DNA of 64,000 bases, from the NCBI RefSeq assembly GCF_000716535.1, contig NZ_JNWV01000021.1:1-64000 (forward strand), written 5' to 3'. Source of the DNA: Streptomyces flaveolus (GTDB taxonomy: Bacteria > Actinomycetota > Actinomycetes > Streptomycetales > Streptomycetaceae). The notes beneath the pieces were generated by a model. That model made no database searches. It was given only the letters and a program-made list of their open reading frames with translations, and was not told where the DNA came from. Every line of letters begins with the position of its first letter. Within the stretch, counting starts at the first letter, position 1. Shown here in pieces: positions 45,839 to 54,168 of the stretch. The translations under genes and the position numbers were made by a program.

Positions 45839-47212
45839 TCACGTCCACTCCTGAGCAGCAGCACGCTTTCCCTTGCCGGAGAAGACTCCTGCCGAACGGA
45901 GAGCGCTGGCCATGAGCGGGTCGGCGACGGCGACGCCGTGTACCAGCTCGGGTGTCCGCCGGAAGGCGACGGCCTCAGCCGTTGGCCTGGGAGCAGTCCA
46001 GGCGCCGGCTACCGGGTCCACCCGATGCCGGGCGCAAGCCGCTTCGACGAGCGAACGTGGGCATTCCTTCTCACCCCGGAGTACTTCCCAGGGCAGAGGA
46101 AGGTCCGCCCAGACGTAGGTGTCCGGGTGCAGCCCGCCGCCGCTCATGCGGTGCCAGTACGCCACGTCGGCCGCCATCAGACGGGGGACCTTGCCAGGGC
46201 AGATCCGATCCAGGATCTCGTCCTGCCCCAGCTCGGTCAGCAGTGCGAACCAGTGGGCCCGGGCCGTGTTCCATGCCTGGGCGGCCTGGTTCCACGTCGA
46301 CGAGTCGTCGCCACGGCGCACGATCATCGTGTCGCGTTCCAGCGGATGCCGGTACCAGGCGTCCTCCAGCAGGTCGGCGACCTGGCGCAGGAATCCGTTC
46401 CACCGAACCAGCAGCTGGGTGAGGTCCTGGTCGGACACATGGGCCAGCACTTCAGCTGTGGGGTGCACATGCGCGACCGCGTACCAGCAGGCCCGCTCGG
46501 GGCGATTCCTCAGGCGCTGCAACAGGGCCTCGGCGACCTCGTCGTAGACCTGACGCTGCCGACCGTTGGTGAACACGCTGCGCATGTGGCCGCGCGCCGT
46601 GACGTAGGCGATGAAGGCCGCCGTGTCCGGGTCCGTGGCGAACAGCTCGTACGGCAGGACGTGGGCGAGGGCACCTTTGCCGGTGAGGACCACTTCGCGC
46701 CGGCGCTGCTCGTGGATGAGCCGGGCCAGTTTGGCTTCCATCCGGCGCAGTAGTCGGAAACGCTTGTTGTACTGGCGTTTGGAGATCTCCCCGAGGCCCG
46801 CCGCCGTGCGCTCGGTCCGGTTGAGGCGGTCCATGCCGAAGTCATTCTGCCCGTACGAGCGACCGATCTCCGCACCCGCTCGCCGGATCACCGCCTCGAT
46901 CTGGGCTGGGTCGTCCCCGGCGTTGTCCGGGAGGTCCGGCACGCTCATGAACAGGTCTGCCGCGCGGGCAAGCTGGCGATGTGCGCCAACCGGACGGGCG
47001 AACTCCTCCCGCATGGAGGTATAGCCGTGCCAGAGGTTGCGCAGCGAGTGTTCAGCAGCCTTGGCAAGCGCCGCCTCGGTCGCTGTGTCGAGGTCAGTGC
47101 CCTGGGCGGCGTACAGATCCTGGATGAGCCGGGCCACGTCTTCCGGACGCTTGCGCAGTGCGAGCGAGGCGTGCAGTTCACGGAGGAGCTGTTCGAATGT
47201 GGGCGCCGGCAT
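45839..47212 (-). CDS. unrecognised 457-residue protein beside the tRNA
   Basis: ATG 47212 has AAGGTGAG just upstream; GTG 47221 is an alternative. The protein is soluble and mostly helical: TFEQLLRELHASLALRKRPE, EISKRQYNKRFRLLRRMEAK (very basic, about residues 150-175), LTGKGALAHVLPYELFATDP, VYDEVAEALLQRLRNRPERA, then a tryptophan-rich second half. I do not recognise any domain. It is isolated, next to the odd tRNA, suggesting a cargo gene of a former integrative element; that is inference. Confidence 0.7.
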   Translation of the reverse strand: MPAPTFEQLLRELHASLALRKRPEDVARLIQDLYAAQGTDLDTATEAALAKAAEHSLRNLWHGYTSMREEFARPVGAHRQLARAADLFMSVPDLPDNAGDDPAQIEAVIRRAGAEIGRSYGQNDFGMDRLNRTERTAAGLGEISKRQYNKRFRLLRRMEAKLARLIHEQRRREVVLTGKGALAHVLPYELFATDPDTAAFIAYVTARGHMRSVFTNGRQRQVYDEVAEALLQRLRNRPERACWYAVAHVHPTAEVLAHVSDQDLTQLLVRWNGFLRQVADLLEDAWYRHPLERDTMIVRRGDDSSTWNQAAQAWNTARAHWFALLTELGQDEILDRICPGKVPRLMAADVAYWHRMSGGGLHPDTYVWADLPLPWEVLRGEKECPRSLVEAACARHRVDPVAGAWTAPRPTAEAVAFRRTPELVHGVAVADPLMASALRSAGVFSGKGKRAAAQEWT

Positions 47213-47346
47213 GGGTCTCACCTTGTCATCACCACGACTGGGTCTCCACTGCTTATCCGCACGTCGGCATCACCAAGTCCACTGGAGAAACACCCTGCTG
47301 CGCGACTTCACTCACCAAGAGGTCGCATGAGCGGCAGCACGCAGGC

Positions 47347-47835
47347 TCAGGCGCTCCGACCGGCGGACTCGTCCGCGGGTTCCGTCGCCAGCGCCGCGTT
47401 GGAGTACCGGCGGTCGCCGGTGACGTCGTCGCCCGCCCAGGGCGGAAGGGCGAGGGAGGGGTCCTCGGCGTCCGTCCACTCGATCTCCAGGACGACCAGG
47501 CCCGTGTGGACCCCCGTGTACTCGTCGACGACCCATTCGCCGGGCGCCGACACGGCGAGGTGGTGGCGGCGCTTCTCGACGAGCCGGCCGGTGCAGTGCG
47601 CCAGCAGCTCTCGTGCGTCCGGCACCGGGATCGAGTACTCGAACTCGGCACGCTCGGGGCCGGGCCGCTTGGCCTTGACGGTGAGGAAGGCCTCGGTCTC
47701 GTCCGCGACCCGCACCCGCACCTCGCGCCGCGGGTCGGTGGACAGATAGCCCTGGCGCAGCAGCGTGGTCCTGGTGACCCGCGCCCGCCAGTCGTCGCCG
47801 CGCAGCAGGAACTTCCGTTCGATCTCCCTGCCCAT
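47347..47835 (-). CDS. CYTH-domain phosphohydrolase
   Basis: 162 residues from ATG 47835. The hallmark E-x-E-x-K motif is at the very start (MGREIERKFLL), followed by tunnel-lining strands VRVRVADETEAFLTVKAKRP, AEFEYSIPVPDARELLAHCT, LVEKRRHHLAV, and HTGLVVLEIEWTDAED. Family members hydrolyse inorganic triphosphate or make cyclic AMP. It is the last gene in the phosphonate operon direction, 50 bp after the exporter, and may not be part of the pathway. Confidence 0.85.
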   Translation of the reverse strand: MGREIERKFLLRGDDWRARVTRTTLLRQGYLSTDPRREVRVRVADETEAFLTVKAKRPGPERAEFEYSIPVPDARELLAHCTGRLVEKRRHHLAVSAPGEWVVDEYTGVHTGLVVLEIEWTDAEDPSLALPPWAGDDVTGDRRYSNAALATEPADESAGRSA

Positions 47836-47885
47836 GCCGTTCCCTTCCGCGTTCCCTTTGGGTGGCGCCGGTCAGGTGGTACGCG

Positions 47886-48740
47886 TCACGTGGTGCCGAG
47901 CATCAGGGCGATGCCCGTCATCATGACGCCCGCCGCGACGATCCTGGCGCCGCCGAACCGCTCCTTGAAGAGGAAGACGGAGATGGCCGCGCCGGCGATC
48001 ACGCTGGACTCCCGCAGTACGGCGACGGGAGCCAGCGGGGCCCGGGTCTGGGCCCACAGCACGAGCCCGTACGAGACGACCGACAGCACCCCGCCGAGCA
48101 GTCCGCCCACCGCCACGGGCCGCAGCCGTCCGGCGAGGCCGCCGCGCAGCCGCGCCGCGGCGTAGACGGGGACCGCCGTGCCGTCGAGGACCATCAGCCA
48201 GCCGATGTAGCCGAGGGCCGCTCCGGCCGAGCGCACCCCGACGCCGTCGACGAGGGTGTAGGCGGCGATGGTGAGCCCGGTCGTGGCCGCCATGGCGATC
48301 GCCGGCCACTGCGGGGGCCGGCCCGCCCGGCCGCGGACGCCCCACAGCGCGAGGCCGACGAGGCTGAGGGTCACCAGGACCATGCCGGTGGTGGCCGCGG
48401 CGCCCATCCGCTCCCCCAGGACGAAGGTCGCGAACAGCGTCACCACGGTCGGGGCCACCCCGCGCGCGATGGGGTACACCTGACCGAAGTCGCCGAGCCG
48501 GAAGGACCGGATCAGCGCCACCTGGTATCCGACGTGCAGCACGACGGAGGTGATCAGGTAGGGCCAGGCAGCCGCCGCCGGCAGCGGGGCCCAGGCCGCG
48601 AGGAGCGCGCCCGAGGCGGTGCGGCCGATCCCGACCAGGGTGAGTCCGGCGAGTTCGTCCTTGATGCGGTGGGTGATCGCGTTCCAGCTCGCGTGGGTGA
48701 CCGCCGCCAGCAGCACCACCAGGGCGACCAGGGGCGTCAC
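47886..48740 (-). CDS. EamA-family transporter
   Basis: 284 residues from GTG 48740, overlapping the upstream stop (GTGA). Ten predicted transmembrane helices in two EamA repeats: LVALVVLLAAVTHASWNAIT, GQVYPIARGVAPTVVTLFAT, then GALGYIGWLMVLDG-like and LWAQTRAPLAPVAVLRESSV, IAGAAISVFLFKERFGGARI. Members are drug/metabolite exporters. Its coupling to the HprK-like gene makes it the probable exporter of the phosphonate product. Confidence 0.88.
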   Translation of the reverse strand: MTPLVALVVLLAAVTHASWNAITHRIKDELAGLTLVGIGRTASGALLAAWAPLPAAAAWPYLITSVVLHVGYQVALIRSFRLGDFGQVYPIARGVAPTVVTLFATFVLGERMGAAATTGMVLVTLSLVGLALWGVRGRAGRPPQWPAIAMAATTGLTIAAYTLVDGVGVRSAGAALGYIGWLMVLDGTAVPVYAAARLRGGLAGRLRPVAVGGLLGGVLSVVSYGLVLWAQTRAPLAPVAVLRESSVIAGAAISVFLFKERFGGARIVAAGVMMTGIALMLGTT

Positions 48741-49750
48741 CCGGCGGCCAGCGCGGTGAGCACCTCGGACCTGCGGGACGGGTCGAGCATGTCGACGTTG
48801 GCCCGGAAGCAGCGTGACCCGGCCGCCAGTTCGGTCAGCCCGCTCCGCATCGCGGCGAGCGCGCCGGTGAACTTCTCGAAGTCCCCGCCGAGGTGCGCGA
48901 GGAGGTCGTCCTTGAGGCCGTAGTTGGTCACCGCGGACGCGAACTGGTCGAGGAACAGGGCCGCCTGGTCGGGTGAGATGCGTTCGAAGCCACGGTGGCC
49001 GGCCGGATTGTGGTCGGTGATCACGATGTTGCGTATCCGGCCGGTGTCCGCGGGCGGGCCCGGGAACAGCAGCTCCGGGGGCGCGAGGTGGTCGCCGCTC
49101 TCCACATGGGGGGTGAGCCGGTGCCGTTCGATGAGCTCGTCGAAGTCGGCGCCGCGCCGGATCCGGACCGAGGACGGGACGGCGAAGGCGACGCCGTCCC
49201 GCACCAGGACGTGGGTGTTCGTCAGGAACCGCGCCCCGGAGCGGCACGCCTGGGTCAGGAAGACCGTCTTGCCGCCGCCGTTGGGGCCGACGAGGAGCGT
49301 GGCGCTGCCGTCGCCGAAGGTGAACCCGCCCGCCTTGAGGTGGAGATAGCCGTGGTCGACGGCGAAGTCCGTCAGGATCCGCTTGACGAAGTAGGGCCAG
49401 ACCGTGCGCTCCAGCCGGTGCCCGAAGACGTACGACCGGTGTCCCTCGGTGATCAGGTGGGCGGGGGCGCCGAAGATGTGGTTCAGGTAGTACCCGGCCC
49501 TGAACCGCTTGGCCCGCAGCGTGCGGTCGGCGCGGGCCCGCAGTTCCTCCGGGTCGAAGGGGTCCCGGTCGAGGTCCACGCAGTGGATCTCGTAGTCGGC
49601 GGGCTCGTCCGCCTCGGCGGGCGGCACTTCGCGGGAGAAGTACGCGTAGGCGTCGAACTCGGGCAGGTTGGAGGAGATCCTGACCTTGAGCAGGTTCAGG
49701 TCCACCAGCTTCGACGAACGCCGGGGCAGCTCGCGCAGGTTCAGGGTCAT
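48737..49750 (-). CDS. HprK-like P-loop protein in the phosphonate operon
   Basis: 337 residues from ATG 49750, overlapping the carrier-protein stop (ATGA). An N-terminal region of about 90 residues precedes LERTVWPYFVKRILTDFAVD, HGYLHLKAGGFTFGDGSATL and a Walker A loop LLVGPNGGGKTVFLTQACRS (155-162), then FLTNTHVLVRDGVAFAVPSS. This is the layout of HPr kinase-like proteins of RiPP clusters, but the acidic pair after the P-loop (S-D-D) is replaced by N-T. It probably binds ATP and may phosphorylate a hydroxyl or carrier-bound intermediate. The role is open. Confidence 0.7.
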   Translation of the reverse strand: MTLNLRELPRRSSKLVDLNLLKVRISSNLPEFDAYAYFSREVPPAEADEPADYEIHCVDLDRDPFDPEELRARADRTLRAKRFRAGYYLNHIFGAPAHLITEGHRSYVFGHRLERTVWPYFVKRILTDFAVDHGYLHLKAGGFTFGDGSATLLVGPNGGGKTVFLTQACRSGARFLTNTHVLVRDGVAFAVPSSVRIRRGADFDELIERHRLTPHVESGDHLAPPELLFPGPPADTGRIRNIVITDHNPAGHRGFERISPDQAALFLDQFASAVTNYGLKDDLLAHLGGDFEKFTGALAAMRSGLTELAAGSRCFRANVDMLDPSRRSEVLTALAAG

Positions 49751-50007
49751 GAGCCCACCAGGCTGTCGACCGCCGCGACGATCCGGCTCACGGTCGAGAA
49801 GGTCTCCCGGGTGAGCAGGGCGTCGGGGAACTCGATGTCGAAGGTGTCCTCGATCCCCGCCATCAGGGACACGCTGCCCAGCGAGTCCAGGCCGGCCTGC
49901 CACAGGTCGGTGTCGGGGCCGATGGCGGCGGGGTCCGCGGACGGGCCGAGCAGGGGCAGCAGGATATCCCGGACCGCCGCTTCCAGGGCCGTGGTCGTCT
50001 CTTCCAT
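49747..50007 (-). CDS. free-standing acyl/peptidyl carrier protein
   Basis: 86 residues from ATG 50007. Four-helix carrier fold with the phosphopantetheine serine S42 in LWQAGLDSLGSVSLMAGIED. No condensation or thioesterase domain is fused. The natural partner is the stand-alone adenylation protein encoded at 57351, which could load an amino acid (probably 2,3-diaminopropionate) onto it. No phosphopantetheinyl transferase gene is in the window. Confidence 0.9.
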   Translation of the reverse strand: MEETTTALEAAVRDILLPLLGPSADPAAIGPDTDLWQAGLDSLGSVSLMAGIEDTFDIEFPDALLTRETFSTVSRIVAAVDSLVGS

Positions 50008-50033
50008 GACGCGTGTTCCTTTCGGGCCGGGGT

Positions 50034-50582
50034 TCAGGCGGCGGCTTCGGCGCGGAAGCGCTCGACCACCTGCTGCGGGGTCCACTGCACGCGTCGGCCG
50101 GCGTGCGCGCCGCGCGGGGCGCACTTCACGTGCACCAGGGACGTGACACCGCGCTCGGGCCGCACGGCCGCCAGGCCCTCGGCCGAGTCGACGCTGAACG
50201 CGGCCGGGTAGCCCGCGGCGAGGGCGAGGGCGGCGGGGTCACCGATGCGGACCGGGCGCTGGCCGCCGGTGCTCTCGTGCAGTCCGTTGTCGAGCACCAC
50301 GTGGACCAGGTCGGGGGCGTGCTCGGCGATCAACGGCAGCACGCTGAGGTTCATCGCGAAGGAGCCGTCGCCGTCGAGGACCACCACGTGCTTGTCGGGG
50401 CGCGCCAGGGCCACGCCCAGGCCGACGGGGGCGGCCATGCCCATGGAGCCGACCAGGTAGAGGTTCTGCGGCCGGTCGGCGGTGTTGTAGAGGTCGCGGG
50501 TGATGAACCCGCAGGTCGACACATACAGCGAGGTGGGGAACTTCTCGGTGACCTCGCGGATCGCGTCCTGGATGCCGAACAT
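50034..50582 (-). CDS. ppd: phosphonopyruvate decarboxylase, C-terminal (ThDP) subunit
   Basis: 182 residues from ATG 50582. The thiamine diphosphate motif is VVLDGDGSFAMNLSVLPLIA ending in VVLDNG (GDG at 71-73, N99). Together with the upstream subunit it equals one full-length Ppd, which removes CO2 from phosphonopyruvate to give phosphonoacetaldehyde and drives the unfavourable PEP mutase reaction. It starts two bases after the other subunit ends. Sulfopyruvate decarboxylase is split the same way, but the PEP mutase context decides for Ppd. Confidence 0.9.
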   Translation of the reverse strand: MFGIQDAIREVTEKFPTSLYVSTCGFITRDLYNTADRPQNLYLVGSMGMAAPVGLGVALARPDKHVVVLDGDGSFAMNLSVLPLIAEHAPDLVHVVLDNGLHESTGGQRPVRIGDPAALALAAGYPAAFSVDSAEGLAAVRPERGVTSLVHVKCAPRGAHAGRRVQWTPQQVVERFRAEAAA

Positions 50583-50584
50583 GG

Positions 50585-51127
50585 TCAGATGCCTTCCTTC
50601 ACGATGAGGACGGGGGTGAACCGGCCGTCCTCGGCCTTCGCCAGGCACCGGTCGACGGAGGCGTAGGGCTTCTCCGGGTCGAAGACCGTGTGCTTCAGGT
50701 CGAACACGTCCAGCAGGTTGGTCAGTTCACGGCCGATCACGTCGTGCTCCACGGCGTCGTTGCCGTCGTGACCGCGCCAGCTGACGATCAACGGCACATG
50801 CAGGTCGTAGATCAGGTTCAGCGACGTCAGCACGTTCAGCGAGTAGCCGAGACCGGAGTTCTGCATGAGGACCACGGGCCTCGCTCCGGCGGCGGCGAGC
50901 CCCGAGGCGACGCCGAGCGCGGAGTCCTCACGCGGCGCCGGCAGATAGGTCAGGCCTTCGGCGAGCGGCGCCTGCTTGCCTTCGAGCACCTGGAACACGC
51001 CCTTGAGCAGCGAGCAGGGCACCCCGGTGAAGTGGGTGAACCCCCGCTCGGCGAAGGCGCGGACGAGCTGCTGTGCGGGGCTGTCCAGCTGCCCGGCCGG
51101 TGCCGGTTCGATCTGGGTGACGGTCAT
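50585..51127 (-). CDS. ppd: phosphonopyruvate decarboxylase, N-terminal (PYR) subunit
   Basis: 180 residues from ATG 51127. FAERGFTHFTGVPCSLLKGV and the cofactor-activating glutamate E67 in LPAPREDSALGVASGLAAAG, then VVLMQNSGLGYSLNVLTSLN and a conserved WRGHDGNDAVEHDVIGRE, all typical of the pyrimidine-binding half of phosphonopyruvate decarboxylases. 62 bp separate it from the isomerase gene upstream. Many phosphonate clusters have this enzyme as one chain; here it is two. Confidence 0.9.
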   Translation of the reverse strand: MTVTQIEPAPAGQLDSPAQQLVRAFAERGFTHFTGVPCSLLKGVFQVLEGKQAPLAEGLTYLPAPREDSALGVASGLAAAGARPVVLMQNSGLGYSLNVLTSLNLIYDLHVPLIVSWRGHDGNDAVEHDVIGRELTNLLDVFDLKHTVFDPEKPYASVDRCLAKAEDGRFTPVLIVKEGI

Positions 51128-51189
51128 GACGTGAACTCACTTCCGGGTACGGGTGCCGCGCGCCCCGACGGGCGCGCGGCACGGGCCGG

Positions 51190-51915
51190 TTACGGCCAGG
51201 CGTTCAGTTCGGGCAGGGCGGCGGCTGTCGTGGTGGGCGCCACGGAGTGGGGGCGGCCCGAGATCCATGCGGCCAGCGACCGCAGGGAGCCGCGCACCTC
51301 GGTGCCGTCGCCGGCGCCCTTGCGCCACTCCTGTCCGGTGTCCTCGGCGACGAGGACGGTGCCCTCGGGCAGCCGGGGCTGCAGGAAGGCGACGACATGG
51401 GCCGAGAGCGCGGCGCTCCAGTCCTCGGAGCGGTGGCCCGCGCCGAGGTCGACGCCGTGCAGTTCGGTCTCCCGCCACCACGCCAACTGCGTCGCGAACA
51501 GCGGCGAATTGCGGTAGGCGCAGGGCAGGTCCCAGCCGTCGGGGCCGAGCGCCGCCCACGCCTCCTCCAGGGCGGTCAGGCCCTCCTCCAGCTGCTCGCG
51601 CAGCCATTCCACGGGGCGGTCGTGCAGCTCCTCGATGCGCCGGTCACGGGTGGGCCGGCCGCCGTCGTACACCTCGATGGTGCGGCCCTCGACGGCGTAC
51701 CGGGCCTGCCGGGCGAAGGCGCGGGAGAGGTCCGCGAGGTGGATCAGGACGTGGCCCCGGGTCCAGCCGGGCAGTTCGATCGCCGCGCGGGCGTCCTGCT
51801 CGGTGAGGCCGGCCGCCTCGGCGCGCAGCCGCTCGTGGGCCGCGGTGATCTCCTTCAGCCGCTCCGGGATCTCGATGCCGCCGTACTCCGGGGCGTTGTA
51901 GGGGGTGTTGCTCAT
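51190..51915 (-). CDS. maleylpyruvate isomerase-family (DinB-like, mycothiol-type) protein
   Basis: 241 residues from ATG 51915, overlapping the upstream stop (ATGA). N-terminal four-helix bundle: LKEITAAHERLRAEAAGLTE, IELPGWTRGHVLIHLADLSR (the W-T-R-G-H-V-L-x-H motif, whose histidine can bind metal), FATQLAWWRETELHGVDLGA (E-x-x-x-H), then a C-terminal SCP2-like domain. Relatives use mycothiol as cofactor for isomerisation or thiol transfer. In this operon it may detoxify or remodel an intermediate; the substrate is unknown. Confidence 0.8.
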   Translation of the reverse strand: MSNTPYNAPEYGGIEIPERLKEITAAHERLRAEAAGLTEQDARAAIELPGWTRGHVLIHLADLSRAFARQARYAVEGRTIEVYDGGRPTRDRRIEELHDRPVEWLREQLEEGLTALEEAWAALGPDGWDLPCAYRNSPLFATQLAWWRETELHGVDLGAGHRSEDWSAALSAHVVAFLQPRLPEGTVLVAEDTGQEWRKGAGDGTEVRGSLRSLAAWISGRPHSVAPTTTAAALPELNAWP

Positions 51916-54164
51916 GCGGGGGTCCTTTCGATGTCCTTCGTCTCCGTGCCGGCCGGGGCCCCCTGTGGCATGAACGCGTTGATCCAGCACAGGATGTCCC
52001 GGATGACGTGGTGGTCCTTGTTCGGACGGAGAGCGCCGATCTGGTGGTACATCACACCTTCGCTGGGCGGGCCCAGGAAAGTGATCCGCGACTCGACCGT
52101 GCCATCCGCCCGCACCGGATGGAACTCCGGGGTCAGATCCAGGCCACCGGGCACGAAGTCGCCTTCTCCCACACCGGGGTTGACCCACTTGCGTACCAGT
52201 CCGCGGCGCAGCAGGTTGGGGTAGACCGGCATCACGTCGCGCTCCGCGTCGAAGGAGTGCACACGGGCGTCCACCAGCACGTCGGCCTGTCGTACGGTGC
52301 CGGTCACCGGGCCGGTCACCCGGAACCGGCCGCTGTCCTCGTCGGTTTCGACGCGGGCGCCGGGGCCGGCCGAGATGTCGACGTGACCGGAGCGGATGAG
52401 CGCGGTCACCTTCTCCATGGCCTCGACCGAGGCGCCCTGGCAGAGCCGGTTGTGGTGCGGGGTGTACACGCCGAGGAAGGTGCGGTGCGAGGAGGCGCGC
52501 AGTCCGCCGAAGTCGACCGCGTCGATCACCACCCCGCGCAGGTCGCGCCAGGCCCCGTCGGCGGCGGCCTTCGCCGGGTTGCTCAGGTTGCCCTGGGCCG
52601 CCCAGCGGATGTCCACGTCCAGGAAGTCGAGGAAGGTCTCGACGTATTCCTCGGCGTTCGCGTAGCCGCCGCGCGGGACGGGGCTGATCGTCCGCTCCCA
52701 GGAGAAGCGGTGCTCGGCGGCGCGCCGGGGGTGCCGCCACGGGGATTCGGCGGCGGCCACCGCGGCCGCGAACTGCGCGGGGGCGTCTGCCAGTTCGAGC
52801 AGTTTGGCGGCCTGGTCGGCGCCGTGGACCACGGTGAGGAAGGAACCGAGCAGACCGGCGAGCGCAGGCTGCCCGTCCCGTGGAGCGCCGGCCGGGTCCG
52901 TACGGCCCGCCAGTGCCTCGTCCACCCGGGCGGCCGTGGACCGCGCCAGCTCCTCCAGCGGGGCCAGCAGGAACGCGGCCGCCTCCTGGTGGTCCGCGAA
53001 CGCGTCGGCGTCCGCGAGGAACTTCTCGTACGCCGGCCGGGCCGCGCGGATCGCCGCCGCGCGGAACTCCGTGCCGTACAGGGTGCCGTAGTAGATCAGC
53101 GACATCTCGAGCAGGATCAGCGGGAAGACGTGCGCCTCGAAGTCGAGCTGGCGCTTTTCGTGGCCGCCGATGATGTTGGGTACGCCCACCGTGGCGCGCA
53201 GTTCGGCCACGGCGGCCGTGGTGAGGAACGGTCCCTTGTACTCGAGGGTGGCGATGTCGCGTTCCTTCTCGTTGTACGGGCGCGCGAAGGTGAACAGTCC
53301 GGAGCGGCTGAAGGCGACGACGGAGTCGGGCTCGCGTCCGCACGGCCGGTACTCCAGCCGGCCGTCCGGGCCGCGCTCGAAGGTGCCGCCCCTGCCTTCG
53401 GTGAGGTACAGCAGCACGTCGATGCCGGTGAGCCCCATGCCCAGGCAGGCCACGGTGGTCCCGGGACCGGTGCGGGCCGGGTCGAGGGACCGCTCCAACG
53501 GGTAGGCGTTCGGGATCAGGTGGGCCCGGTGCCGGCCGGCGAAGTCCGCCCAGGCGGCCTGCCGCGGATCGAGCTCGGGCCGGTTGGAGGAATGTCCCGT
53601 GAGCATGAGGACGTAGTCCGCCTCGTACGGCGTGGCTCCGTCCGCGGTGAGGATCGCGAACCGCTCGCCGCGCTCCTCCAGGTCCACGACTTCGGACCGC
53701 CTGAGCGTCACGGAGACGCCCTCGGCCGCACTCAGGATGTCGACGTACTGGGCGAACTGGTCCTTCAGGGCGAGGCCGTGCAGGTAGCGCTTGGGCCAGT
53801 CCTCGGCGACCAGGTCGAAGCGCGCGTCGCCGGTCTCCTGGAACTTCCTGCGGCACCACTGCAGGAAGGTGGGCCGCTCGTCGGCCGTGAGCAGGGGGCC
53901 GGCCTCCACGACGCTCTCGTCGGCGGCGAACGCCACCTGGCCCACGACCCGGTTGAGGTAGCTGGTCCTGGTCTGTTTGGGGCTGTGCACCTGGCCGGGG
54001 CCGAACTCGCCCGAGAGGTCGTAGATCACGATCTCCAGGGGCACCGGCCGGTCGTTGGCGCGCACCAGGGCGGCGAGACGTTCCAGCACGTAGGTGCAGG
54101 TGGGTCCGCCGCCCACGATGGCCAGGTGAATCGGTGCAGTGGCTGGGGAATTGTCGGTCGTCAC
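51912..54164 (-). CDS. 750-residue FAD-NAD(P)-binding protein
   Basis: ATG 54164, four bases after the transaminase stop. The Rossmann start is LAIVGGGPTCTYVLERLAAL (dinucleotide loop G-G-G-P-T-C). Further family features are VHSPKQTRTSYLNRVVGQVA, LMLTGHSSNRPELDPRQAAW (A-T-G-type motif), and TTVACLGMGLTGIDVLLYLT, a second dinucleotide fold. This is the PF13454-type fold, distantly related to N-hydroxylating monooxygenases, but longer than usual. It may oxidise the amine of an aminophosphonate or diaminopropionate; this is inference. Confidence 0.75.
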   Translation of the reverse strand: MTTDNSPATAPIHLAIVGGGPTCTYVLERLAALVRANDRPVPLEIVIYDLSGEFGPGQVHSPKQTRTSYLNRVVGQVAFAADESVVEAGPLLTADERPTFLQWCRRKFQETGDARFDLVAEDWPKRYLHGLALKDQFAQYVDILSAAEGVSVTLRRSEVVDLEERGERFAILTADGATPYEADYVLMLTGHSSNRPELDPRQAAWADFAGRHRAHLIPNAYPLERSLDPARTGPGTTVACLGMGLTGIDVLLYLTEGRGGTFERGPDGRLEYRPCGREPDSVVAFSRSGLFTFARPYNEKERDIATLEYKGPFLTTAAVAELRATVGVPNIIGGHEKRQLDFEAHVFPLILLEMSLIYYGTLYGTEFRAAAIRAARPAYEKFLADADAFADHQEAAAFLLAPLEELARSTAARVDEALAGRTDPAGAPRDGQPALAGLLGSFLTVVHGADQAAKLLELADAPAQFAAAVAAAESPWRHPRRAAEHRFSWERTISPVPRGGYANAEEYVETFLDFLDVDIRWAAQGNLSNPAKAAADGAWRDLRGVVIDAVDFGGLRASSHRTFLGVYTPHHNRLCQGASVEAMEKVTALIRSGHVDISAGPGARVETDEDSGRFRVTGPVTGTVRQADVLVDARVHSFDAERDVMPVYPNLLRRGLVRKWVNPGVGEGDFVPGGLDLTPEFHPVRADGTVESRITFLGPPSEGVMYHQIGALRPNKDHHVIRDILCWINAFMPQGAPAGTETKDIERTPA

Positions 54165-54168
54165 CGGT

